Made by a program: the position numbers and the translations under genes. The notes under the pieces were generated by a model, which had not been told where the DNA came from, made no database searches, and saw nothing but the letters and a program-made list of their open reading frames with translations. This document shows, piece after piece, positions 1-8,035 of a DNA stretch of 64,000 nucleotides; the stretch's first letter is position 1, and each line of letters opens with the position of its first letter. The DNA lies in the NCBI RefSeq assembly GCF_000967545.1, contig NZ_JXXV01000014.1:124001-188000 (forward strand), given 5' to 3'. The stretch comes from Vibrio galatheae. GTDB lineage: Bacteria > Pseudomonadota > Gammaproteobacteria > Enterobacterales > Vibrionaceae.

Positions 1-479
1 AGAGTCAGGGGGTAACGGCGATTTTTGTAACGCACAGCCGCGAAGAAGCTTTTGCTTTCGCTGATAAGATGGCTGTGATGAATCATGGCGTAATTGAGCA
101 ATATGGTACTGCCAGCGAGCTCTACTATCAGCCATCAAGTAAGTTTGTCGCAGATTTCTTAGGCGGTGGCAGTTATTTAGCTGCCAAGCGTGCATCTGAA
201 TCTGAATTTGACACTGAGCTTGGCCTCATTGAAGCGACAGCCCAGCAACAAATTGAAATCGGTGCCAACTGTGAATTGTTACTGCGCCCGCAACATGTGC
301 AGATTAGCGCGGCACAAGAGAGCAGTGTTACTGTGCTTGAGCAGCAATTTATGGGTGACCATTGCCGTTATGTTATCGAAGCGAGTGGTAAGCGTTTGCT
401 GGCGAGTTCTGTAGAGCCGTTAAGCATTGGTCAGCAAGTATCGGTCAAGGTTGATACCCAAGGTGTGCTCGCGTTTTAG
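1..479 (+). CDS. fbpC: Iron(III)-type ABC transporter ATP-binding protein, C-terminal part
   Basis: The reading frame is open from the window's left edge (codons in phase with base 3), so the N-terminus lies outside. The visible part begins in the nucleotide-binding domain just before the H-loop (FVTHSREEAFAFADKMAV) and continues into a C-terminal TOBE-like regulatory domain (motif LLLRPQHV). The sequence FVADFLGGGSYL after the H-loop is typical of FbpC/PotA-type importers. Walker A, the signature motif and Walker B are not visible. The iron(III) assignment rests on this C-terminal flavour and on my memory that V. cholerae has an Fbp-type operon just before its chitin cluster; a 2-aminoethylphosphonate or polyamine importer is possible. 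The protein would act at the cytoplasmic face with a permease and a periplasmic binding protein encoded upstream. Confidence 0.75.
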   Translation, partial: SQGVTAIFVTHSREEAFAFADKMAVMNHGVIEQYGTASELYYQPSSKFVADFLGGGSYLAAKRASESEFDTELGLIEATAQQQIEIGANCELLLRPQHVQISAAQESSVTVLEQQFMGDHCRYVIEASGKRLLASSVEPLSIGQQVSVKVDTQGVLAF

Positions 480-567
480 AGTGGCTATGTGTCTTATTTT
501 GGTTAATCATTGATAAATTAACGAAATATACCACAATCCATTGGTTAGATAACAACAAGGAAGTGAA

Positions 568-1182
568 ATGAAGCTCTATGAAACTGCAATGACGCCAAGC
601 TGTAAGCGAGTCAATATCTTTCTCAAGGAAATCGGTGGTGAGGTTGACCGAATGGCGCTCAATGTCCGTGAAGGAGATAACCTGTCGGATGTGTTTAAAT
701 CAAAAAGCGTCAATGGCAAAGTGCCGGTGTTGGAGCTAAAGGATGGCACGACGATTTGCGAGAGCGTGGCGATTTGCCGCTATTTCGATGAAGTGTTTGT
801 CAACGACCTTGCGCTGTTTGGTGCTAACCCGCTCGAACGTGCTCAAGTGGAAATGTGGCACCGCGTGGTCGAGTTCCAAGGACTGTATACCGCATTTCAA
901 GCGTTTCGCAACATCACCGCCATCTATCAAGACCGTGAAAACTGTGTTGCAGCCTGGGGAGATGAATCGAAATCTCGGGTGAGCGAATTTCTTCCGGTTC
1001 TGGATAAACGACTGGCAGAGAGTGACTATATTGCAGCGGATAGTTTCACCATAGTTGATATAACGGGGTATATTTTTATCGGATTTGCCGTCAACGGCTT
1101 GCAGATTGAAGTATTAGAACACTACCCAAATATTGCGCGTTGGTTTGAGAAAGTCTCTCAGCGACCAGCCTTCCAGAGCTAA
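568..1182 (+). CDS. Glutathione S-transferase family protein
   Basis: A 204-residue protein of normal length for a cytosolic bacterial GST. The N-terminal thioredoxin-like domain (about residues 1-80) starts MKLYETAMTPSCKRVNIFLK, carries the cis-Pro segment KVPVLEL and the glutathione-binding motif ICESVAICRYFDE. An all-helical C-terminal domain follows (FTIVDITGYIF, WFEKVSQRPAFQ). The N-terminal TPSC places Ser or Cys near the glutathione thiol; which one is catalytic cannot be told from sequence. The ATG follows AAGGAA with good spacing. It is monocistronic between the ABC gene and the convergent chitin operon. An imperfect palindrome GTTAAT-N9-ATTAAC lies at 502-522 in its upstream region. 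The substrate is unknown. Confidence 0.85.
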   Translation: MKLYETAMTPSCKRVNIFLKEIGGEVDRMALNVREGDNLSDVFKSKSVNGKVPVLELKDGTTICESVAICRYFDEVFVNDLALFGANPLERAQVEMWHRVVEFQGLYTAFQAFRNITAIYQDRENCVAAWGDESKSRVSEFLPVLDKRLAESDYIAADSFTIVDITGYIFIGFAVNGLQIEVLEHYPNIARWFEKVSQRPAFQS

Positions 1183-1212
1183 TTGCTACCAAGCTATCAA
1201 GGTTTAAATGGC

Positions 1213-1240
1213 AAAAAAACGCCCGGCGACTTAGCCGGGC
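1213..1240 (-). terminator. Rho-independent terminator of the chitin operon
   Basis: GCCCGGC (1221-1227), a 6-nt loop and GCCGGGC (1234-1240) form a 7-bp GC stem. Read on the minus strand the stem is followed by GTTTTTTT, so it ends transcripts leaving the phosphohexomutase gene. It may also stop plus-strand transcripts of the GST gene, but the plus side lacks a T-run. Confidence 0.85.
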
Positions 1241-1275
1241 AAATTGTATTCACCTATAGGGAAGTGAATTCAGAA

Positions 1276-2688
1276 TTAAAGTTGTAAGAAAGCTTTTACT
1301 TGCTCGACAACCTGTTCTGCGGTCTCTTGATCTTTCATTTCAGCAAAGATACGCAGTAAAGGTTCGGTGCCCGAGAAGCGAGCGATTACCCAGCCACCAT
1401 TGCTAAAGTAGACCTTAGCACCATCTTCATAGCTGACTTTATCGATTTCAAACTCGAAGTTAGGCAATTGCTTATCGACATAAATGCGGTTGTAGAGCAG
1501 TTCTTTTTGCGCTGGTTTAAAGGTGCAGTCCCCTTCCGCCGTATAGGCATAGCCATATTTTGCATAAATCTCATCCAGCAGTTCGGACAGCTTTTTGCCA
1601 GTGACTGAGATCATTTCCACTAATAGGCTTGAAGCAAACACACCATCTTTACCTTTGATGTGACCGCGAATCGTTAAGCCGCCTGAGCTTTCGCCACCGA
1701 TTAATGAGTCGTCTGCTTCCATCTGCGAGCTGATATGTTTAAAGCCGACGGGGACTTCAAACGATTTCTCGCCGTGATCAGCTGCGATCTTATCAAGGAT
1801 GTGCGTAGTGGCGATGTTACGCACCACAGATCCTTTCCAGCCTTTGTATTCGAGCATGTAGTAATAGAGTAGGATCAACACTTCATTTGGGTGAATAAAG
1901 TGGCCTTTCTCGTCGATGATCCCGAGGCGATCCGCATCGCCATCGGTACCAATACCAATATCGTAACCTTCCGCGGCCACTAGGTGTTTGAGACGATACA
2001 GGGTAGCCGCACTTGGTGACGGCATCAGACCACCAAAATCTGGGTTCTTGCCATCATTGATCACATCGACGTCACAGCGGCCGTTGATCAAAACAGTTTG
2101 CAGGGCGTTCTTAGCCACACCAAACATAGGATCGATCAGGACGCGTAGATTGGCTCTTTTAATTGCTTCGATGTCAATGAAGTTAATAATTGAGTCAACA
2201 AATTCGTTCATTGGATTGATAATTTCGATCAGTTTATCTTCGACCGCTTGGTCAAAATCAACCGACTTGACTTGCTCCGCAGTTAACTGGCTGATCTGAG
2301 TTTCAATTTTTTCAGTGATGATCTCATCAGCATCGCGACCACCTTGGATAAAGACTTTGATCCCGTTGTAGTCCGCAGGGTTATGCGATGCGGTGATACA
2401 AGCCGAGTATGCGCAGCCCATCTCTTTGGCTTTAAACATCACAATTGGTGTAGGGACAAATTTGTCAATAAAACTTACCGTAATGCCGTTTGCCGCCAGT
2501 ACTTCAGTAAACCAACGGCCAGCTTTGTCTGATAGAAAACGTCGGTCATAACCAATGACAAAACCTTTGTCGGCAACTTGTTCTTTGTTGATGATGTTAG
2601 CAAGGGCCTGAGCCACTAAGCGTACGTTATCTTTAGTAAACTCTTCGCCAATAAATGCACGCCAGCCACCCGTTCCAAATTTAATCAT
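1276..2688 (-). CDS. Phosphoglucomutase/phosphomannomutase family protein of the chitin operon
   Basis: A 470-residue alpha-D-phosphohexomutase. The active-site serine loop is TASHNPADYNG (about residues 98-108), the metal-binding loop is GTDGDADRLG, the sugar-specificity loop GGESSGG and the C-terminal phosphate loop RFSGTEPLLRIFAEM. It is the last gene of the chb operon, directly after chitobiose phosphorylase. Inferred role: conversion of the GlcNAc-1-phosphate released by ChbP into GlcNAc-6-phosphate, which feeds NagA/NagB catabolism. The family also contains phosphoglucosamine and phosphoglucomutases, so the physiological sugar is inferred from context. A separate genuine glmM lies at 39208, so this copy is not needed for cell-wall synthesis. 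Confidence 0.9.
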   Translation of the reverse strand: MIKFGTGGWRAFIGEEFTKDNVRLVAQALANIINKEQVADKGFVIGYDRRFLSDKAGRWFTEVLAANGITVSFIDKFVPTPIVMFKAKEMGCAYSACITASHNPADYNGIKVFIQGGRDADEIITEKIETQISQLTAEQVKSVDFDQAVEDKLIEIINPMNEFVDSIINFIDIEAIKRANLRVLIDPMFGVAKNALQTVLINGRCDVDVINDGKNPDFGGLMPSPSAATLYRLKHLVAAEGYDIGIGTDGDADRLGIIDEKGHFIHPNEVLILLYYYMLEYKGWKGSVVRNIATTHILDKIAADHGEKSFEVPVGFKHISSQMEADDSLIGGESSGGLTIRGHIKGKDGVFASSLLVEMISVTGKKLSELLDEIYAKYGYAYTAEGDCTFKPAQKELLYNRIYVDKQLPNFEFEIDKVSYEDGAKVYFSNGGWVIARFSGTEPLLRIFAEMKDQETAEQVVEQVKAFLQL

Positions 2689-2709
2689 AACGATAATCCT
2701 TTAGTGATT

Positions 2710-2731
2710 AGAGCCTCTTACCAGAGGCTCT
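2710..2731. other. Intercistronic hairpin between chbP and the mutase gene
   Basis: A perfect 9-bp inverted repeat, AGAGCCTCT (2710-2718) and AGAGGCTCT (2723-2731), with a 4-nt loop. There is no T-run on the minus strand, so it is more likely an mRNA-processing or 3'-end-stabilising structure than a full terminator. Confidence 0.6.
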
Positions 2732-2741
2732 TTGCTCGCGT

Positions 2742-5150
2742 TTAACCCAGAACAACCACGACGTCGTTGATGCTGCCTTCGGCTTGAACTGGCACAGATG
2801 CACCACTTATCGCTTGGCCGTTAACCGTTATCGATTTAACGCCTTTGCTGACTGAGCTTGGGTTTTCTACCTTGATGTTGTACGTTGCGCCTAGCCATTG
2901 GCGAGTTACTTCAAAACCAGGCCAGTTAGTTGGGATACATGGGTCGATAGTGAGCCCATCGAAGCCGGTACGCACACCAAGAATAAAGTTAGTCACCGCG
3001 AAGTATGCCCAGCCAGATGTACCCGTTAACCATGGGTGGTTGGCACGGCCATGGTCTTGGTGATCACGACCCATGATGAACTGCACGTATGAATACGGTT
3101 CAGCAATACGTTTTTCGATGATGTCGTTTTGGTTGTATGGGTTGAGTGCATCGTAGAACTTCATTGCACGGTCACCACGGCCCAGTTTTGCTTCTGCTAC
3201 CCAAGCCCATGGGTTTGGATGTGAGAAGATAGCGCCGTTTTCTTTTACGCCTTGGTAAACGCGAGTGACGAAGCCAATGTCATCGTTTGGTGTTGCGAAT
3301 GACGGAGAGTTGAGGTGTAACCCGTACTCGGAGAATAGGTTCTCATCGACAGCATCCATCGCTTTCTCACCGCGTTCTTGCGATACCGCGCCAGACAGAA
3401 CCGCGAGTGTGTTTGACTCAAGGTGGACACGACCTTCTTTTTGCTGCGCGGTACCGATCTTGTCGCCATTTTTGGTCAGGCCACGGATGTACCAGCCGCC
3501 TTCATCGTCCCAAAGGTGTGTTTCACACGCTTCACGGACGTTGGCTGCCATCTCGGTGTATTTCTCAACATCAGAGTGCTTGCCTAGATATTTTGCCAAG
3601 TTGATAAACTCTTGCAGTGCCCAGAAGTGGAGGAAAGAGACCATTGAAGACTCGCCGCCACCTAAGTTTAGACAGTCGTTCCAGTCTGCGCGTAGACCTT
3701 TACAGATACCGGTTTGACCAACGTATTCAGCCGAGAAGTCGAGCGCCGCTTTCATGTGGTCATAAACGCTAGCATTACCGCCATCAGCATAAGGGATCAC
3801 TTCGTCGAAGAAGCTGTGTTCTCCAGTTTCCATCACATACTTACAGATGGTTGGGACTAGCCATAGATGGTCATCTGAACAGGTGTCTTCAATGCCGTGG
3901 ATCTTATCTTCGTCTGAAGGTGTTGGTACCACTGTTGGTGATTTTGATGGTTTAACGTCGGCTTTTTCTGGATCGAACCAATCTGGATCGAATAGATGCA
4001 GACCGTAACCAGCTTTCACCTGACCACGTAGTAGATCAACGATACGCTTACGCGTCATTGCCGGGTTGGCATGAGGAACAGAAATCGCATCTTGAGCGGT
4101 ATCGCGGTATCCGAGGCCAGTACGACCACCGACCTCAATGAACGAAGCAAAACGAGACCAAACTACACACGTTTCTGCTTGGTATAGAGTCCAAGCATTG
4201 ATCATGGTGTCGAGACCTTCGTTTGGTGATTTAACTTGGAACTTGCCACAGCGCTCATCCCAGTGAGCTTTGATGCCAGCAAATGCATTGTCGACTTCAG
4301 CAAGATCTTGGTATTTGGCACGTAGACGTTCACCATTGCCTTTACCAATACCGAGAATGTAGGCAAAGCGAACTTCTTCACCCGGTTGAATGGTAAATTG
4401 CTTGTGCAGAGAGCCACAGTGGTTGTAACAAGTTTGCGCTGTGTTTGAGCACTTACCTTGCTCTACCGCAATTGGATTGGCTTCGTCACGGTATAGGCCC
4501 AGGAAACTGTCACGTTGACCATCGTATGAATCTGGATCAAATGTAGATGCTAGGTAGTAGAAGCCTTCGAAATCATTGGTGTTGTAGTACAGGTCGTACT
4601 CAATTACGCCATCTTTGTATGCGGTACCCGCAGAGTAGAGGGACATCTGATGGTTTTGATTATCAGACTGAATGTGGCTGAATGAAAACTCAACAAACGA
4701 GAATGCACTGATAGTACGTGGCTTGTCAGAGGTGTTCTTTATCACAACGTCCCAAATCTCTGCGTCTTCGCCTTTTGGTACGAATAGCGTTTTAGTCGCT
4801 TCGATGCCGTTGTAATCACATTTGAATTTTGAGTATGACAAGCCGTGACGAACTTCATAGCTTGCTTCATCTAAGCTTTTGGCGACTGGCTGCCATGAAA
4901 TTGACCAGTAATCTCCAGTTTGGTCATCACGTAAATAAACGTAATGTCCTGGGCGATCGAATGTCGCGTTGGGACGGAATTTAGTAACACGGTTATATTC
5001 AGGAGAGTTGTAGAATGAGTAGCCCCCTGCATTGTGCGAGATGACAGTACAGAACTTCTCGGTACCTAGATAGTTCGTCCATGGCGCAGGTACGTCTGGT
5101 CGAGTGATGACGTATTCACGATTGTCGTTATCGAAATAGCCGTATTTCAT
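2742..5150 (-). CDS. chbP: N,N'-diacetylchitobiose phosphorylase (GH94)
   Basis: An 802-residue cytoplasmic enzyme that phosphorolyses (GlcNAc)2 to GlcNAc-1-phosphate and GlcNAc, saving one ATP per dimer. The N-terminal beta-sandwich starts MKYGYFDNDNREYVITRPDV, a linker follows, and the (alpha/alpha)6 barrel carries the catalytic acid in GLRADWNDCLNL. Counting from the start puts that Asp at position 492, the same number as the catalytic Asp known in Vibrio chitobiose phosphorylase. Further GH94 marks are GGRTGLGYRDTAQD and GYGLHLFDPDWF. The length matches the Vibrio enzymes (about 801). The start is preceded by AAAGGAAATCAAC. It lies between the GH20 gene and the phosphohexomutase in the chb operon. 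Cellobiose phosphorylase is the near relative, but the neighbours argue for chitobiose. Confidence 0.95.
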   Translation of the reverse strand: MKYGYFDNDNREYVITRPDVPAPWTNYLGTEKFCTVISHNAGGYSFYNSPEYNRVTKFRPNATFDRPGHYVYLRDDQTGDYWSISWQPVAKSLDEASYEVRHGLSYSKFKCDYNGIEATKTLFVPKGEDAEIWDVVIKNTSDKPRTISAFSFVEFSFSHIQSDNQNHQMSLYSAGTAYKDGVIEYDLYYNTNDFEGFYYLASTFDPDSYDGQRDSFLGLYRDEANPIAVEQGKCSNTAQTCYNHCGSLHKQFTIQPGEEVRFAYILGIGKGNGERLRAKYQDLAEVDNAFAGIKAHWDERCGKFQVKSPNEGLDTMINAWTLYQAETCVVWSRFASFIEVGGRTGLGYRDTAQDAISVPHANPAMTRKRIVDLLRGQVKAGYGLHLFDPDWFDPEKADVKPSKSPTVVPTPSDEDKIHGIEDTCSDDHLWLVPTICKYVMETGEHSFFDEVIPYADGGNASVYDHMKAALDFSAEYVGQTGICKGLRADWNDCLNLGGGESSMVSFLHFWALQEFINLAKYLGKHSDVEKYTEMAANVREACETHLWDDEGGWYIRGLTKNGDKIGTAQQKEGRVHLESNTLAVLSGAVSQERGEKAMDAVDENLFSEYGLHLNSPSFATPNDDIGFVTRVYQGVKENGAIFSHPNPWAWVAEAKLGRGDRAMKFYDALNPYNQNDIIEKRIAEPYSYVQFIMGRDHQDHGRANHPWLTGTSGWAYFAVTNFILGVRTGFDGLTIDPCIPTNWPGFEVTRQWLGATYNIKVENPSSVSKGVKSITVNGQAISGASVPVQAEGSINDVVVVLG

Positions 5151-5238
5151 GTTGATTTCCTTTTTACCAAGCTGCCACTTTAGCAGCCAAAAAATTTAAG
5201 CTAGTGAAAACCGCGAATGTTCACCATTCGCTCCAGTA

Positions 5239-7152
5239 TTATTTCCACGGTTGACGGTAGTTGATGCCTTGTTTATCGAGCAAAGCTAGGTGTCCCTTCA
5301 AACGTGTTAAATAGTCTTGCCAATTACGTTCAGATTTCTCCGTCCAGCACGCTTCTGCCATCGCAGTGAGCCTTGGGAATATCATGTAGTCCATGCGATT
5401 CTGGTTGGTGACGATCTCGCTCCACAATGCGCACTGAATACCCAAAATGCGTTTTCTGATTGGGTCATTGTCAGGCACTTGAGCTAAGGGCTCGTAGCAG
5501 TAAGCATTTTCGAGCGGGATAACCGCAGCCCAGTCGACTCCAGGTTCTTCAGGACTGTAGTCTTGGGTCATGTCCAAGTAGGTCGATTGACCGGGTTGTA
5601 GGATCACATCGAAGCCTTGTTTGGCGCAGTTGAGCGCTGCTTCTTCGCTCAGCCAAGAGTAAATAACGGTATCTTTACTCACTTTGTTGCCATGCTGTGC
5701 TTCTTCCCAGCCAACCATGCGCTTGCCGAGTGAGCGCAGTTTCTTCTCCGCATAACGCAGAAGATGGCCTTGTAACTCTTTTGGACTTTGGTAGTTGTTT
5801 TCTTCCATCAAGGTCTGGCATGCAGGGCTTGCGAGCCAGACCCCACTTGGAACTTCATCCGCGCCGATGTGCACCCAAGGAGAAGGAAACAGCTCTGCCA
5901 CTTCAGTCAGTACTTGGTCGAGAAACTGGTAAGTTCCTTCTAACGCGGGAGAAAGTACGTTGTCGCTGTAGTGTTGAATGCTGCGATACTGAGAGCGATC
6001 GCTCGGGTCTTGCAATAAATCGGGCAACGATTTGATCGCGGCTCTGCAGTGCCCTGGAATATCAATTTCGGGAATGACGTTGATGCCACGTTGCTCGGCA
6101 TAAGCAATCACTTCTTTCACTTCTTGCTGGGTGTAGTAGCCACCATAAACATCGGCTAAATGACTGAATTGTGGTTCCAGCTGTGTCCCTTTACCACGAT
6201 AGGCGCCCACCTTTGTGAGTTGTGGCAACGCTTTGATTTCCAAGCGCCAGCCTTCGTCATCGGTTAGGTGCCAATGGAAAGTGTTGAACTTGTAATGTGC
6301 GAGCTGATTGATTAAGCGTTTAACCATATCAACAGAATGAAAGTGGCGCGCGCAATCGAGCATCATACCGCGATACTTAAAGCGCGGAGTGTCGGTAATT
6401 CTGACATACGGCACAGTTAAATTTTGCTTTTCATCGCGTTGAATTATTTGCAGTAGTGTCGCACTAGCATGCACAAAACCAGAATGCGAACCCGCTTCGA
6501 GTCGGATACCCGAGCCCGACACAGAAAGCAGATATTGTGCTTCGTCGAGCGTTGGATTATTGCGGAAAACAATATCGCTATGGCCGATGCTTTGCGCTGT
6601 AAAATCAAACAGGGTTTCAAGTTCTAATTGCAACCAGTTTGCAGCGTGCTGAGCAATATTGCTCTGCAGTGTAATTTGGCTAGATTGCGTGAGTCGAAAC
6701 TCACCATCGAAGCACTCAATTTTATTTGCCTTAGGAATGACAGCGAGTGTCGCCTGATTGACCGATGGAATTTGAGTGCGTTCGCGATAAGGTGAAGCGA
6801 GGGCTATCGGCGTCAACACGACAGAATGTGTGGTCTCACCATTATTGGCAACGATCAGCGCGTCTTTTAAACCATCGGTATAAAAACGCAGTGGCGCAGT
6901 ATTGATACTAAATTCGCAGTAGTAGTGTTGGTTCGCCTCCAAGACATGGGTGTCAGGTTTGACAACACAGAAGCTGCCGACTTGCTCAATCTCCCCATGG
7001 GTAAAACTGTCAGCTAAGATGAAACGATCAAGAATAAATTGCAGTTGCCAGTTGTTAACTGCTTGGTCGGTGAGGTTGTGTAAGGTCAGACCGAAGCGGC
7101 AAAATTGTTTTTGCTCAGAGAGTACGGCAAGTTCGACACGAAAGCTCATCAT
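5239..7152 (-). CDS. Beta-N-acetylhexosaminidase (GH20)
   Basis: With the ATG at 7152 the protein has 637 residues. That start follows AAGGATGAG, lies right after the stop codon of the upstream kinase gene (7154-7156), and gives the length I recall for the V. cholerae homologue; a frame reaching 7230 would run into the kinase gene. The enzyme removes terminal GlcNAc from chitooligosaccharides or aryl analogues. A GH20b-type N-terminal domain precedes the TIM barrel, which shows FKYRGMMLDCARHFH, FHWHLTDDEGWRLEI, the catalytic Asp-Glu pair in HIGADEVP, and SWLSEEAAL. I see no signal peptide, so it is probably cytoplasmic and acts on imported sugars. Confidence 0.93.
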   Translation of the reverse strand: MMSFRVELAVLSEQKQFCRFGLTLHNLTDQAVNNWQLQFILDRFILADSFTHGEIEQVGSFCVVKPDTHVLEANQHYYCEFSINTAPLRFYTDGLKDALIVANNGETTHSVVLTPIALASPYRERTQIPSVNQATLAVIPKANKIECFDGEFRLTQSSQITLQSNIAQHAANWLQLELETLFDFTAQSIGHSDIVFRNNPTLDEAQYLLSVSGSGIRLEAGSHSGFVHASATLLQIIQRDEKQNLTVPYVRITDTPRFKYRGMMLDCARHFHSVDMVKRLINQLAHYKFNTFHWHLTDDEGWRLEIKALPQLTKVGAYRGKGTQLEPQFSHLADVYGGYYTQQEVKEVIAYAEQRGINVIPEIDIPGHCRAAIKSLPDLLQDPSDRSQYRSIQHYSDNVLSPALEGTYQFLDQVLTEVAELFPSPWVHIGADEVPSGVWLASPACQTLMEENNYQSPKELQGHLLRYAEKKLRSLGKRMVGWEEAQHGNKVSKDTVIYSWLSEEAALNCAKQGFDVILQPGQSTYLDMTQDYSPEEPGVDWAAVIPLENAYCYEPLAQVPDNDPIRKRILGIQCALWSEIVTNQNRMDYMIFPRLTAMAEACWTEKSERNWQDYLTRLKGHLALLDKQGINYRQPWK

Positions 7153-7153
7153 C

Positions 7154-8035
7154 TCATCCTTGATATAGGTTATGTTGAGGTTGGCCAGCAAACATGATGG
7201 CGCCTTCGATAGCGTCAAATTGTGGTTCAACTATCCAAGACTGAACGGGGGGAGAAAGCCAAGCTTTAATACGCTGAGCAATGCTACCCATTAAGCAGAT
7301 ACGACGTGCGCCTTTGTTATGTAGCGCGACAAGAAACATTTCAACATCTGCCGCCGTCTGTTTGAGCATTTCAATCGCTAACTGATCGCCTTGCTCTGCG
7401 TGGTGGAAAATTGCGGGTGAAAACTGGCCATAATCTCTCGGTAAGGCTGATTTCGACCATTCAACAATCTGGTCAACATCGTGGTTAAAATGCGCCAACA
7501 CTTCAGCAGCAAGTGGTGTTTGTTCGCCAATGCCATCGACGGTCAGTAGCACTTTTTGAATCAAACGCAGCCCCATCACAGCGCCGCCCCCTTGATCTGA
7601 AATTGGAAACTCACGCCCGCCAACGACATACTGCTGCCCATGGCTTAGGTAGAGACCACATGAGCCTGTACCGGCTATCATGATTGCCCCTTCATCGCCA
7701 TTATGTGCGCCGAGACAAGCACCGTAGGCATCGGTGTTGAGAACTATTGAGGCAAATGGATGTGGTAAGGCCATAAAGCGTTGCCATGCCGACTTTTGCT
7801 CCGCCCCTGCCAGTGCCAAGCCTAAATGCATACAAGAGAAATCATCACAGGATAACCCCCCTTGTTCGGCGGCTGAGCAGATCGCCTGCGTAATCGATGC
7901 CATAGCAACATCAACGCCGAGTAAGATATTGGCACTGCCACTTTTTGCTTCACCAATCAGGTCGCCTTGCTCGTTTCGGATCCGTACGCGACATGATGTG
8001 CCGCCGCCGTCAACACCCACGTAGAGTTTACTCAT
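7154..8035 (-). CDS. gspK: Glucosamine kinase (BadF/BadG/BcrA/BcrD ATPase family)
   Basis: 293 residues with the ASKHA (actin-like ATPase) fold. The phosphate-1 loop is GVDGGGTSCRVRI near residue 7, the phosphate-2 loop is MIAGTGSCGLYL, and the adenosine loop lies near ICLMGSIAQRI. The V. cholerae protein in this operon position was characterised as a kinase specific for glucosamine, making GlcN-6-P; annotation pipelines often call it N-acetylglucosamine kinase. Its start overlaps the end of the upstream GH9 gene by 8 nt and its stop lies 1 nt before the GH20 start, so translation is probably coupled. Together with the GH9 enzyme it forms a route for deacetylated chitin dimers. Confidence 0.9.
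   Translation of the reverse strand: MSKLYVGVDGGGTSCRVRIRNEQGDLIGEAKSGSANILLGVDVAMASITQAICSAAEQGGLSCDDFSCMHLGLALAGAEQKSAWQRFMALPHPFASIVLNTDAYGACLGAHNGDEGAIMIAGTGSCGLYLSHGQQYVVGGREFPISDQGGGAVMGLRLIQKVLLTVDGIGEQTPLAAEVLAHFNHDVDQIVEWSKSALPRDYGQFSPAIFHHAEQGDQLAIEMLKQTAADVEMFLVALHNKGARRICLMGSIAQRIKAWLSPPVQSWIVEPQFDAIEGAIMFAGQPQHNLYQG

Noticed and set aside
3265-3717. 150-codon frame opposite chbP
   Set aside because: It is a shadow frame in a conserved GH94 gene.
5697-6035. 112-codon plus-strand frame inside the GH20 gene
   Set aside because: It is a shadow of a strongly conserved gene on the other strand; it has no ribosome site and no domain.
7153-7230. Longer start of the GH20 gene overlapping gspK
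   Set aside because: The ATG at 7152 follows a good ribosome site directly after the gspK stop and gives 637 residues, the family length.
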